This document shows, piece by piece, positions 16,953 to 26,587 of a stretch of 64,000 bases of DNA. Each line of letters opens with the position of its first letter. The first letter of the stretch is position 1. The position numbers and the translations under genes were made by a program. The stretch is from Chitinophaga pendula (lineage in GTDB: Bacteria > Bacteroidota > Bacteroidia > Chitinophagales > Chitinophagaceae), in contig NZ_CP077769.1 in assembly GCF_020386615.1 (NCBI RefSeq), forward strand, positions 4,588,001 to 4,652,000. The letters run 5' to 3'. The notes beneath the pieces were generated by a model that saw nothing but the letters and a program-made list of their open reading frames with translations, did not search any database and was not told the DNA's origin.

Positions 16953-18635
16953 ATGTTAGATAATTACACCATAGCAGATAACTTCTCCCTGCTTGCAAAA
17001 CTCATGGAGATACACAGCGAAAATAGCTTTAAAGCCAAATCCTTTTCCAGCGCAGCCTTTACCATAGAAAAACTGCCCGTACAATTGAAAGATACCGCCA
17101 GAGACGATATCTTCCGCATCAAAGGAATCGGCGAGTCCACTGGCAAAGGCATCCTCGAAATGTTAGATACCGGCCATTTCTCACTGCTGGAAAATTATCT
17201 GCTGAAAACACCGGCAGGCATCCTAGAGATCATGAAGATCAAAGGCCTCGGCCCCAAAAAGATCGCCACCATCTGGAAAGAACTCGAAGTCGAAAGCATG
17301 GGCGAACTATTATATGCCTGCAACGAAAACCGCCTCGCACTCCTAAAAGGTTTCGGAGAGAAAACACAGGAAAATGTTAAACAAAGCATCAACTTCTATC
17401 TCTCCAACAGAGAACGTTTCCTCTATGCAGAAATCCTCCCACTGGCAGCACAACTCGAACAATCCCTTCAGCAGTTGCTGCAACCAGCACAGGTAACACT
17501 CACCGGCCAGATACGCCGCCAGGATATTATCATCGACGATATCGCACTGGTAGCCGCTGCAACACCCTCCACTCTGCAGGAAAAAGTAGCCTCACTCACC
17601 GGCCTTACCTTATCAACATCAAACGATGAATCACTAACATGGCAACATGAAAAAGGATTCAAAGTCAAAATATATCACGCTACCAACAATACCTTCGCAC
17701 AGGTATTATTTAATACCTCCGCTTCCGGTGAATTCCTCCAGGCAGTCAATGAACTACTGCCCACTGCAGACGCCGTTTATACCGACGAACAGGCTATCTT
17801 CAGCGCTGCCGGGATCGACTATATAGCTCCTTGCCTCCGGGAAGATCCCAACATCATCACACAAGCAGCCTCTCATCAATTACCTCAACTGATCACCACT
17901 GCTGATATAAAGGGTATTATCCACTCCCACAGCCAATGGAGCGATGGACTGTATACCTTGGAAGAAATGGCCCTGGCTGCCAAAGAACAGGGATTCGAAT
18001 ACCTGGTCATCAGCGATCACTCCCGCTCCGCATTTTACGCAAATGGCCTGAGCATCGAACGGATTATAGCTCAACATGCACAGATAGACAGCCTGAATCA
18101 ACAATTGGCACCATTCCGCATATTCAAAAGCATAGAAGCTGACATACTAAACGATGGCAACCTGGACTATCCAGACGACGTCCTGGCATCGTTCGATCTC
18201 GTAATCGCATCCGTACACGCTAACTTGAAAATGCCACAGGATAAAGCCACTTCCAGACTCCTGAAGGCTATCGAGCATCCACATACTACCATACTCGGAC
18301 ATATGACCGGAAGGCTCTTGCTAAGTCGTAACGGCTACCCAGTAGATCATAAAGCGATCATTGACGCCTGCGTCGCCAACCAGGTCGTAATAGAATTAAA
18401 TGCCCATCCAAGGAGATTGGATATAGACTGGAGCTGGATACCATACGCCCTGGAAAAGGGTGCCCTCATTTCCATAGATCCAGATGCCCATAGCATCAGC
18501 GGATACCAGGATATCCACTATGGCGTACTCGCAGCCCAAAAAGGAGGCCTCACCAAAGAACGCAACCTTAGTAGCTATAGTAGGGATATGCTGACAGACT
18601 ACCTGCTCAAAAGAAAACAGTCTAAAGGTTATTAA
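16953..18635 (+). CDS. polX: PolX-family protein (helix-hairpin-helix, X-family nucleotidyltransferase fold, PHP domain)
   Basis: 560 aa. Helix-hairpin-helix motifs (IKGIGESTGKGILEML, IKGLGPKKIATIWKEL) lie at about residues 50-115, the polymerase-like domain at about 130-300, and the PHP phosphoesterase domain at about 320-555. PHP metal ligands are intact: HSHSQWSDG, SDHSRS, EADIL, HPHTTILGH, ELNAHPRRLD and DPDAHS. The polymerase site is altered: the usual Asp-x-Asp is Asp196-Ile-Ala198, and the GS(x)RR motif reads GQIRR. I infer a PHP 3'-5' exonuclease or phosphoesterase with little or no synthesis activity, likely in base-excision or gap repair. The dsbA-like gene follows after 8 bp. Confidence 0.88.
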   Translation: MLDNYTIADNFSLLAKLMEIHSENSFKAKSFSSAAFTIEKLPVQLKDTARDDIFRIKGIGESTGKGILEMLDTGHFSLLENYLLKTPAGILEIMKIKGLGPKKIATIWKELEVESMGELLYACNENRLALLKGFGEKTQENVKQSINFYLSNRERFLYAEILPLAAQLEQSLQQLLQPAQVTLTGQIRRQDIIIDDIALVAAATPSTLQEKVASLTGLTLSTSNDESLTWQHEKGFKVKIYHATNNTFAQVLFNTSASGEFLQAVNELLPTADAVYTDEQAIFSAAGIDYIAPCLREDPNIITQAASHQLPQLITTADIKGIIHSHSQWSDGLYTLEEMALAAKEQGFEYLVISDHSRSAFYANGLSIERIIAQHAQIDSLNQQLAPFRIFKSIEADILNDGNLDYPDDVLASFDLVIASVHANLKMPQDKATSRLLKAIEHPHTTILGHMTGRLLLSRNGYPVDHKAIIDACVANQVVIELNAHPRRLDIDWSWIPYALEKGALISIDPDAHSISGYQDIHYGVLAAQKGGLTKERNLSSYSRDMLTDYLLKRKQSKGY

Positions 18636-18643
18636 TACAAACC

Positions 18644-19276
18644 ATGATGAAACTAATTTATATATCTGATGCATTGTGCGGTTGGTGCTATGGCTTCACA
18701 CCAGTCATCCAACAGATGCAACAACAATATGCCGGACAACTGTCGTTCGAAATACTTTCCGGTGGCATGAACACAGGAGATAACCGTCGCCCTGCAGCAA
18801 GCATGCATGGTTATATCATCAAAGCCTATCATAGGGTGGAAGACATGACCGGCGCAAAGTTTGGCCAACCATTCCTGGAGCAATTGCTACCCAGGGAAGA
18901 CTATCTGCTGGACTCCACACCTCCCGCGTTGGCACTGACTGTGTTCAAATCCTTCCTGCCAGAAAAAGCGATCGATTTTGCACATGAAATACAGATTGCA
19001 TTCAATTATGAAGGACAATCACTCAACGATAACGATACTTACATCAAACTGATAAAACAGTATGACATAGATCCGGCCGCTTTTATACAACGCTTGCAAA
19101 ACCCACAATATCTGCAGGAAACCAATCTGGAATTTCAACAGGTAGCTCAATGGGGAATCACTGGCTTCCCTGCCGTCATATTGCAGAAAGATGATCGCTT
19201 CTTCCTCGCCGCACGTGGATATGTGCCTGCCGAACAACTACAGACAGCTATTGAACAGGTAAAAACAAAAGAATAA
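18644..19276 (+). CDS. DsbA family thioredoxin-fold oxidoreductase
   Basis: 210 aa without signal peptide. The redox motif CGWC occurs at about residues 13-16 in ISDALCGWCYGFTP, and the cis-proline loop is GITGFPAVIL. A helical insertion lies between them. It resembles cytosolic FrnE/HCCA-isomerase-like members rather than periplasmic DsbA. It sits 8 bp after polX and 12 bp before the GNAT gene, so the three genes look like an operon. Confidence 0.85.
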   Translation: MMKLIYISDALCGWCYGFTPVIQQMQQQYAGQLSFEILSGGMNTGDNRRPAASMHGYIIKAYHRVEDMTGAKFGQPFLEQLLPREDYLLDSTPPALALTVFKSFLPEKAIDFAHEIQIAFNYEGQSLNDNDTYIKLIKQYDIDPAAFIQRLQNPQYLQETNLEFQQVAQWGITGFPAVILQKDDRFFLAARGYVPAEQLQTAIEQVKTKE

Positions 19277-19288
19277 ACAACTACGCTT

Positions 19289-19786
19289 ATGCTACATGTA
19301 AAAGCAGCCGCCATCACAGATATATCCACTATACAAGCGCTGGCTGACAAAATATGGCCGCCCACCTACGCCGCCATCCTCACACCCGAACAAATCACCT
19401 ACATGATGGATATGATGTACAGCACATCATCACTGCAGGACCAACTGACTGTTAAAGGACATCATTATCTGATACTGGCCGATGATCAACAACCCATCGG
19501 CTATGCTTCCTACAGCACGACATCAGAAACACAAGTATTCAAACTGCACAAGATCTACCTGGATCCCTCACAACAAGGCAAAGGCATCGGCAAATTCTTA
19601 CTCAATGCAGTAGCCGATCAGGTAAGAGCCGCCGACGGCACGGTCCTGGAATTGGACGTTAATCGCCATAATAAAGCATTACAATTCTACCAAAGCCAGG
19701 GATTCAATATAACCGGAGAAAAAGACACAGATATAGGCCGGGGATACCTTATGAATGACTACATTTTGAGAAAGACATTAGTATAA
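19289..19786 (+). CDS. GNAT family N-acetyltransferase
   Basis: 165 aa. The acetyl-CoA motif A is LDPSQQGKGIGKFLLNAV (Q/RxxGxG/A pattern), followed by LELDVNRHNKALQFYQSQGF, typical of motif B. Substrate unknown; such genes often modify small amines or protein N-termini. Last gene of the polX-dsbA-like-GNAT unit. Confidence 0.9.
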   Translation: MLHVKAAAITDISTIQALADKIWPPTYAAILTPEQITYMMDMMYSTSSLQDQLTVKGHHYLILADDQQPIGYASYSTTSETQVFKLHKIYLDPSQQGKGIGKFLLNAVADQVRAADGTVLELDVNRHNKALQFYQSQGFNITGEKDTDIGRGYLMNDYILRKTLV

Positions 19787-19793
19787 AAAAGTG

Positions 19794-19825
19794 CAGCCTG
19801 GTAGAAATACCAGGCTGTTTCCCAA
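19794..19825 (+). terminator. Terminator after the GNAT gene
   Basis: Ten-bp stem CAGCCTGGTA / TACCAGGCTG closing a GAAA tetraloop, followed by TTTCCC. Confidence 0.8.
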
Positions 19826-20270
19826 GTTTAACCATTAAAAAGACACAACTATCTTTAATATTTTCTAGTAAGTGTATTCGGTTCTTTAAATAGTCTTATA
19901 TCTGTATTTACGACAAAGTATCAACAACGGATTTACCCCTTACTAACTAATCCTGCCCAATGGTCCCTAATACTAAAAGCCTTCCCCGATCCCCCATCTC
20001 TATCCCCAGCTGCTACATATATATAGTTACAACACCATATCAATCAATGAAATATAAAAATCACCCCTATACGCACCCCTCCCTTCGTTAACCAGTTATT
20101 AACAGTTGGACCATTTTTATTTCCTAGCTTGCCTCCATATTGTGCCCTAGCTGTGTGGATTACTGTCACTTGTGAATGACATCCTGTGTAATGTAAAAAA
20201 CCCTTGTTCGATGATTTGCCAATAGGTACCAAAATGTATCAGTTTTTTGCCCCGTTTTAAAACCTACCAT
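19826..20270. other. AT-rich intergenic region, no gene seen
   Basis: About 445 bases upstream of the ECF sigma gene. No convincing ORF, structured RNA or consensus promoter was found. The region presumably carries the promoter of the sigma/FecR pair. Confidence 0.5.
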
Positions 20271-20813
20271 ATGAGTAATGAAACAGATGCTCAATTATTA
20301 TCAGCAGTGAAGGCTGGCAATATAAAGGCATACAGAAGGCTATTCATGAAATATTACAAACCATTATGCCTGAAAGCCTACCTGGTGCTCGATGATATGC
20401 AGCAAGCAGAAACAGCTGTAGAAAACATTTTCGTCCAGCTCTGGGAGCAAAAAGCCTATAAGGATATTCCCAATGCAGTAGGTGGCTACCTGTGTAAATT
20501 GGTACATGATAATTGTATCGCAGGATCTATCGACTATCCTCATGTATCTGTCAGGGAAGAACATCCGGAACTCCCCACCTACCCCCAGGCAAAAACTAAC
20601 CTGGTAACTCCAGACGAATACATACAACGCCTCGTAACTGCTTTACACGACCTGCCCGCCGAACAACAGGAAGTAGTAAAGCTGATATTCGGTAAACAAA
20701 AGGAACATGCCGAGGCAGCACAGCTGATGGGCATCAGTGTACATACCATATCCCAGCACCTGTCTCTCGCAATGCAAGAACTACGAAGAGAAATCTTCCT
20801 GAATACTTATTGA
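20271..20813 (+). CDS. RNA polymerase ECF-type sigma factor
   Basis: 180 aa. Region 2 (YRRLFMKYYKPLCLKAYLVL...ENIFVQLWEQ) and region 4 (LPAEQQEVVKLIFGKQKEHA...MGISVHTISQHLSLAMQELR) are both present, though divergent from the typical Bacteroidota FecI type. The ATG at 20271 is preferred over 20247 because the domain starts there. The FecR gene starts 30 bp downstream. No TonB-dependent receptor follows, unlike the other two sigma/FecR sets in the window. Confidence 0.9.
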   Translation: MSNETDAQLLSAVKAGNIKAYRRLFMKYYKPLCLKAYLVLDDMQQAETAVENIFVQLWEQKAYKDIPNAVGGYLCKLVHDNCIAGSIDYPHVSVREEHPELPTYPQAKTNLVTPDEYIQRLVTALHDLPAEQQEVVKLIFGKQKEHAEAAQLMGISVHTISQHLSLAMQELRREIFLNTY

Positions 20814-20843
20814 AAATACTACCACATCTCTCAATGATCACTC

Positions 20844-22076
20844 ATGAGACGGACAAAATATACCAAAGAATACGTCTACCAGTTAATATTAGAAAAACTG
20901 CTCGGAGAGATATCCCGCGAAGACGATATTGAACTGGAACGGATCATGCAGCACGATGTACATGCATACATTTGCTGGCTCGATATGAAAGATGCGCAAA
21001 CCGCCACTAACGGCGAGTTCCTCGACGATGCGAGAGCAGAGCTGACCTGGTGCCGCATTACAGATAAATTAAGCAAGATCCCGGTCGAAGAAGAACCTGT
21101 CCTGTTACCGCTTCCCTCTTCCCGTTGGAGATGGGCGGTCGCCGCCATGTTACTGATATGTACAGGCACTGCTTATTTCCTCTATCTTTCTACCAAGACC
21201 CATCTGCCCATAATTCCCGGGATCAGCATGAACAACCAGTCGGTGACGCCTTCCGTACAACCAGGGACCACCGTACAGGGACATTTTACACCTGTATCGC
21301 CTCCTAACTTTACAGACACCGGAAAAACAATTATCACCCACCTCGACAGTAGCGCAATACTAGCTGCCCAACTCAAACAAGACTCTATAGACGATGTCAA
21401 TACAGAATGGAATACCCTCACCGTTCCAGCTAAAGTCGACTATAAATTCGACCTCTCCGATGGTACAGAAGTACACCTGAACGCAGCCTCCACCCTCCGC
21501 TTTCCCTTCATATTCCCGGGTAAGACCCGCGAAGTTTACCTGGAAGGCGAAGCCTACTTCACCGTAGCACATAATCCTAAACAACCTTTCATCGTCCATA
21601 CTAATACCACCTCTATCAGGGCCCTGGGAACCGCATTCAACGTCAATTCCTACGATGCCGATCAAACCACTACCTCGCTGGTACAAGGCTCCGTTGTCAC
21701 AGACGTAGGCGATAGTCTCGATGTCGTACTAAAGCCAGGATACCAGGCCATCTATAAAGCAGGCGAACGTTTTAAGATAAAACGCTTCGACGAGGAAATG
21801 ACCCTCTCCTGGCGTAATGGTATCTACGCCTTCAAAAATAAAACCCTGAAAGAATTGGCTCCCGTAATGGAAAGATGGTATGGCATGAAAATGATCATAG
21901 ACGCAACCCCATTACTTACACAGACATTTACCGGAAGTATTGAACGCGAAAAGCCGTTAGACATATTCCTCCGCTCTTTACGCGAAACAACAACATTGGA
22001 CTATTATATACTTGGCAGCACCATCCACTTTAAAATAAAAGAAGTGGTCAGTGAAGTAGCAGACATGTATGACTAA
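20844..22076 (+). CDS. FecR family anti-sigma factor
   Basis: 410 aa, longer than usual (about 320-340). An N-terminal cytoplasmic helical domain is followed by a single membrane helix (WAVAAMLLICTGTAYFLYL, about residues 95-113), an extra periplasmic linker of about 80 residues rich in Thr/Pro/Gln, and the FecR domain (KFDLSDGTEVHLNAASTLRF, VYLEGEAYFTVAH, GTAFNVNSY). A C-terminal DUF4974/STN-like domain follows (FKNKTLKELAPVMERWYGMKM). It should restrain the adjacent sigma factor and release it on an envelope signal. The unusual linker may let it sense a signal without a dedicated receptor. Confidence 0.9.
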   Translation: MRRTKYTKEYVYQLILEKLLGEISREDDIELERIMQHDVHAYICWLDMKDAQTATNGEFLDDARAELTWCRITDKLSKIPVEEEPVLLPLPSSRWRWAVAAMLLICTGTAYFLYLSTKTHLPIIPGISMNNQSVTPSVQPGTTVQGHFTPVSPPNFTDTGKTIITHLDSSAILAAQLKQDSIDDVNTEWNTLTVPAKVDYKFDLSDGTEVHLNAASTLRFPFIFPGKTREVYLEGEAYFTVAHNPKQPFIVHTNTTSIRALGTAFNVNSYDADQTTTSLVQGSVVTDVGDSLDVVLKPGYQAIYKAGERFKIKRFDEEMTLSWRNGIYAFKNKTLKELAPVMERWYGMKMIIDATPLLTQTFTGSIEREKPLDIFLRSLRETTTLDYYILGSTIHFKIKEVVSEVADMYD

Positions 22077-22095
22077 CAAAAAGCATTTTCATAAC

Positions 22096-22137
22096 AATTA
22101 AAAAAGGGATGACCGTACGGCCATCCCTTTTTTAATT
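22096..22137. terminator. Bidirectional terminator
   Basis: AATTAAAAAAGGGATG pairs with CATCCCTTTTTTAATT around an ACCGTACGGC centre. A and T runs on both sides serve the converging FecR and Calx-beta transcripts. Confidence 0.9.
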
Positions 22138-22148
22138 GTCGAATACGT

Positions 22149-24635
22149 TTATTTTACAGACAGCACCGTCTCTCCCGCATCATTATCATCATCATGAATA
22201 ATAGCCAGCGCTGTATTTAGTTTCAGGTCGGGTACTATCTTCAGAATACCTATATTAGCTGCACTGGTAGCTTCTCTCAATTTCAATACAACAGATGCAT
22301 CATTTTCCTTGATCCGGTCATTCACCAAAGCTACTTGTATATCCGTCTCACTAAATGCACAATCTCCCGTGATCTTTACCATATCTCCGTTCATGATCAC
22401 ATAATCTCGCCCGTTAGCCGCGGTACTGGAGGAGTCCACAGAGAAATATATATTGATATCACTACCGGTGCAATTCGTTTGTACACTCTGATCAGCAGCT
22501 TTCACCAGGATACATTTAAACATACTTACCGGAGCAGTACTGGACTCGTTCGCATCAGTCAACTTCACCAGCGTGATATAAGCAGCCTGATCATGAATAT
22601 ACTGAGAGGCCGAAATAGAAGTTACATCTCCATTATACCCCACATTTGCTTCATTATCTGCTTTGATCTCACTTAATACCAACACTACAGTTTCTGCCAG
22701 TTCAAATCGATTATCGTCTTTTACTTTTACAGATAAAGAGGCAGTAGATGCACCGCTGGCTATTTCAAACGGAGCCTTCAGACTATTCACAAAATCCGCT
22801 CCGGCTAAGGCTGTACCATTACCAAATTTATAGGTCAGTTTCACCGGCTTAGTCGTCGCGTTTACCAACGGCGTATTATCCCGCTTAAATAAACCGGCAG
22901 CAAAAAGTACATCCGTTGCAGGTTCAGCACCGGCGTTTCCGCCGGTGAATTTAACAATAGCTGGTTGGTCCAGGATAGCCACCTCTCCCTTCGCCTTAGT
23001 CAGGTGCAGCTCAGACGCATCCAGTAATTCGACATGGAATGACTCTTTTCCTTCCAGTAAATTATCGCTCTTGATGGGTATCTGTATCGTCTTGGAAATA
23101 ATCGCTCCGGCAGCATACTCAGAAGGCACAAAAGAAATAGTTCCTTCCGTTGCGTCGAAATCAGCAGTACCTGCACCTGTTTTGTTAGCGATAGCTTTAT
23201 AATGCACATTTACCGGCGTCCGCACACCGTTACTGCGTAAGAAACCGGATAACGTAATGGTCATCGTCGCATTCGCTAAACCATTCAATGGTTCGGATAC
23301 AACAATATCATTAATCGTTACACCATGGCTGATCTTTATAATACGGTTACCATCGTGTTCACCACCGCCAGCAGCCAATATTTCACCGGCGGGGCTCATT
23401 AACAATGCGGACAGGGTAGTCTTGGCATCATATTTACCCAACTCCTTATCAAACATCATCTCACCATCAGGACTGAACTTCATCAGCCGATAACCCTCTC
23501 TAGCCACCACACAGATCTCGTCATCTTCCGTCAGCAATAAATGCTGGAATAAGGTTCCTGCGTTCTTATTTACCTGTAGGGTACCATCAGGTAACAACTT
23601 CACAATCTTACCTGTATTGCTATTGATGTTCCCGCCGGCAGCCACCACACGTCCGTTTTTACCTACCTCAAGGGCATACAAGGCGGCATCTATCTCCTTA
23701 TTAAAAAGCTCTGTTCCATCCGGACGTAATTTGACTAACCGGCCTTTATCCTTCTCTTCCGCACAGGCAAATATCTGGCCAAGGTCGTTTACTTTCATGG
23801 CGTTAAATTTACCATCTACAGTGCTATACTCTTTATCAAACACAACCTGTCCTTCGTTGTTAACTTTGGCAATACGACTGGCGTTCCCGGTACCATAAGC
23901 ACCTCCTCCCATCGCAAGCACAGCACCATCCTCTAGCAATAACATTTTCTCGAATACAGCCCCGGGTTTACCAAAACTCAATTCAAACTGCTTCTCTCCT
24001 TTTCCATCTATCTTTACCATATAAGCTTTCCCTTCTCCATCACCAGCATCACCACCAACGGCAACGATGTTCTCGTCCTCATCTATTAATACATTCGAGA
24101 GCAGGCTATGTGCACCGAATGCCTTATCAAATTCTATCTTTCCATCCGAAGCAAACTTAGTGATACGGGCCTGTGCCGGCTTGCTGCCGTCAACACCAAC
24201 AGCGATAATATTACCGTGACGATCCAGGATCACTTTAGCATAAAAACCGCCTTGTCCATTACCAATACTTTTGTCAAACACCACCTCTCCGTTCGAAGTA
24301 AGTTTGGTGATACGGGCATTACCATAAGCAATCGTTCCACCACCTACAGCGATGATATCCCCTTTGGGCAATAGCAGTAAGTCCTGGTAAGCAACAAGAC
24401 CTCCCTTGTTAAGCTTGGTATTAAAAATAAGATTGCCGGCAGCAGATAGCTTCGTAATACATCCATTATCCAATCCTCCACCGATGGCAACAATAGCATT
24501 TCCTTCTGCTATCGCTAGCTTCTGATATTGATTTTTAGGGCTACCGAAGCTCTTATTGAATACAACAGGCATTTCCTGCGCCCGGGATATAGCCCCCATT
24601 CCCAACAACAGGAACAACGAAACAATTTTTTTCAT
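22149..24635 (-). CDS. Secreted delta-60-type propeller protein with Calx-beta domains
   Basis: 828 aa with a signal peptide ending ISRAQ. Residues about 20-440 contain some nine repeats of about 45 aa with the pattern ITKLxxxGxxxFDKxxG...IIAVGGG, like the delta-60/beta-propeller repeats of secreted proteins. Three Calx-beta domains follow (about 450-815), each ending in acidic DDN/DDD loops suited to calcium. I see no T9SS type A or B C-terminal domain; it ends GETVLSVK. It is the last gene of the giant-adhesin operon, 31 bp after the PorE-like gene. Being secreted by Sec and held at the surface through its operon partners is inference. Confidence 0.82.
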   Translation of the reverse strand: MKKIVSLFLLLGMGAISRAQEMPVVFNKSFGSPKNQYQKLAIAEGNAIVAIGGGLDNGCITKLSAAGNLIFNTKLNKGGLVAYQDLLLLPKGDIIAVGGGTIAYGNARITKLTSNGEVVFDKSIGNGQGGFYAKVILDRHGNIIAVGVDGSKPAQARITKFASDGKIEFDKAFGAHSLLSNVLIDEDENIVAVGGDAGDGEGKAYMVKIDGKGEKQFELSFGKPGAVFEKMLLLEDGAVLAMGGGAYGTGNASRIAKVNNEGQVVFDKEYSTVDGKFNAMKVNDLGQIFACAEEKDKGRLVKLRPDGTELFNKEIDAALYALEVGKNGRVVAAGGNINSNTGKIVKLLPDGTLQVNKNAGTLFQHLLLTEDDEICVVAREGYRLMKFSPDGEMMFDKELGKYDAKTTLSALLMSPAGEILAAGGGEHDGNRIIKISHGVTINDIVVSEPLNGLANATMTITLSGFLRSNGVRTPVNVHYKAIANKTGAGTADFDATEGTISFVPSEYAAGAIISKTIQIPIKSDNLLEGKESFHVELLDASELHLTKAKGEVAILDQPAIVKFTGGNAGAEPATDVLFAAGLFKRDNTPLVNATTKPVKLTYKFGNGTALAGADFVNSLKAPFEIASGASTASLSVKVKDDNRFELAETVVLVLSEIKADNEANVGYNGDVTSISASQYIHDQAAYITLVKLTDANESSTAPVSMFKCILVKAADQSVQTNCTGSDINIYFSVDSSSTAANGRDYVIMNGDMVKITGDCAFSETDIQVALVNDRIKENDASVVLKLREATSAANIGILKIVPDLKLNTALAIIHDDDNDAGETVLSVK

Positions 24636-24666
24636 TTCCTTTACTTTTGATATGCAAATGTTTTTT

Positions 24667-26565
24667 TTAGTTAGCTGATATACTCACCTCACAACGACGA
24701 TTAATACCTTGTGCCTGAAGGAACAATGCCTTATCCTGCGAAATGGTATCCTGCTCTACAGCCAGCAGTGGTTTGGTCGAGCCAAAATAACTCACCTTGA
24801 TACGGGCGGGATCCACTCCGCGGCTTCTTAAACTTTCCTTTATATACATTGCCCGGTTCTTCGAAAGATTAAGATTGTGTGACTCAGGTCCTGTCACGTC
24901 TGCATGACCTGCCACCAGGAAAGTACGCTCAGGATGTCTCTTCCAGTCCAGAAAAAGAGTATCTAACTTATACCACTCCTGATCCTGTGGCACATACGAA
25001 TCCAGATCAAAATAGATAACACCGGGGTCCTTTTTCTTGGCAACAAATGCCGACCCTGTTTCAGTTAATGCCCGCTCTTGCTCATTATGAACTATCGCCT
25101 GTTTCACGGGCTCCGATAACGGTGTATCTCCTTCCTTATTACCTACATAAGTAATAACAGCCCGGTTCGATGGAGTAACGGTATAAGGTACCTTCTCCTC
25201 CTGTTTTACCGGTCTGCCGGGCACAGGTAAATCCAGTTGAGGAAGCATATGCTTCTTCAGATTAAGTACATAAATGTGATCATTGTCGTGAATCCCTGAA
25301 CGATCCGAGGTGAAATATAAAAGCGAATGCGCCTGATCCAATACAGGATTCAGGTCATCAAACTGTGTATTCACAGGATAGGGCAAATGCACAGGCGCAG
25401 TATCTTTTTCATTCAATTTGGCAATAAAAATATCCAGTCCGCCAAAACCAGGCAAGCCATTAGATGCAAATAGTAACTTTTCCTCAAAGAAAAACGGGTA
25501 TAGTTCATTCCCGTTTGTATTAATACCTGGTCCAAGATTGACAGGCGCCTTCCAGCGCTTCTCCTTTTTATCCCAGTCCGTATAGTAAATATCTGTCCCG
25601 CCATAACCCCCAGGCATATCCGATGCAAAATATAACCGCTTACCCTTATTTGCAATAGATGGATGGAGGAAAGAGTAATTATCAGAACGTCCATATAACC
25701 TTAGAGGCGCTGGCTTACTCCAGGTATCCTGCTGCGGCTGATAACTGGCACTGAGTAATTGTGTGGTGTTTTTATTACTAATGAAAGATTGCTTTTCAGT
25801 TTTTACATCATTATACCTGTTCGACGTAAAAATTACCTTATGCCCGTCTTCATAAAATGCTGCCGGCCCTACCTGCAAAACACCACGAAGCGTATGATTG
25901 AATGGAGCTATGCCATCTTCCGTGATCATATACAACCTGGAATTCGTATAGAATGATTGTGCTTTATCCTTCTTTACTTCATTAGATATAAACACAATAT
26001 CATTCCTGTACAAGGCAAGACCATACTGATAGCCTGGTAAACTCAGCCGGAGACTGTCCACCTTCATATGACGTAAGGAATCCGGATTAAAAAAGCTATA
26101 AAAATTATCCAGTGAACGCTGCAAGTTCGTAAATCGGGCATTTTCATTAAAGCTCTTTGCATAAAGCTCCGTAGTTTTCCTGGCCTTCGAAATGCGACCC
26201 GTACGCTTCAGCAGATCTATATAGTTGATCACATCCGTTACCCAAACATCCTTCTGCGGTGTCTGTAGTAATTCATCATAAAGGCTGATCGTTTTCTCGA
26301 ACTGCCGGGTTTCAAAATAAATACGTGCCAGCTGCAATTTGGCACCGCGAAGCAAAGCTTCATCCCGGTTGCCATTGTTCAACACCGCACTGCATAGGGA
26401 AATCGCTTTTTCATATTCCTGCCTCTTATATAACCGCTCAGCCCGTTGCACCTTACCCCGGTCACCAAGAGCACTGTTGGTTATTTTACAGGACGCAAAC
26501 AAGATCATCAAACCTGGCAAAAATAGCAGTACCTCGAACAGTTGACGACGTCTAGTTCTGATCAT
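24667..26565 (-). CDS. PorE-like lipoprotein: TPR, PD40 propeller and OmpA peptidoglycan-binding domain
   Basis: 632 aa. Lipobox LFASC (Cys26), then TPR-like helices (RAERLYKRQEYEKAISLCSAVL), a PD40 propeller at about 200-420 (ASDMPGGYGGTDIYYTD, ASNGLPGFGGLDIFIAK, TSDRSGIHDNDHIY) and an OmpA C-terminal domain. The latter keeps the diaminopimelate-binding Asp in GHADVTG and Arg in NRRCEV, and NLNLSKNRA. This order is that of PorE, which ties the type IX machinery to peptidoglycan. Lying directly after a PorP/SprF gene, it probably anchors the adhesin complex to the cell wall rather than being the core PorE. Confidence 0.87.
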   Translation of the reverse strand: MIRTRRRQLFEVLLFLPGLMILFASCKITNSALGDRGKVQRAERLYKRQEYEKAISLCSAVLNNGNRDEALLRGAKLQLARIYFETRQFEKTISLYDELLQTPQKDVWVTDVINYIDLLKRTGRISKARKTTELYAKSFNENARFTNLQRSLDNFYSFFNPDSLRHMKVDSLRLSLPGYQYGLALYRNDIVFISNEVKKDKAQSFYTNSRLYMITEDGIAPFNHTLRGVLQVGPAAFYEDGHKVIFTSNRYNDVKTEKQSFISNKNTTQLLSASYQPQQDTWSKPAPLRLYGRSDNYSFLHPSIANKGKRLYFASDMPGGYGGTDIYYTDWDKKEKRWKAPVNLGPGINTNGNELYPFFFEEKLLFASNGLPGFGGLDIFIAKLNEKDTAPVHLPYPVNTQFDDLNPVLDQAHSLLYFTSDRSGIHDNDHIYVLNLKKHMLPQLDLPVPGRPVKQEEKVPYTVTPSNRAVITYVGNKEGDTPLSEPVKQAIVHNEQERALTETGSAFVAKKKDPGVIYFDLDSYVPQDQEWYKLDTLFLDWKRHPERTFLVAGHADVTGPESHNLNLSKNRAMYIKESLRSRGVDPARIKVSYFGSTKPLLAVEQDTISQDKALFLQAQGINRRCEVSISAN

Positions 26566-26587
26566 TATACATGGTTATTTTGAGAAA

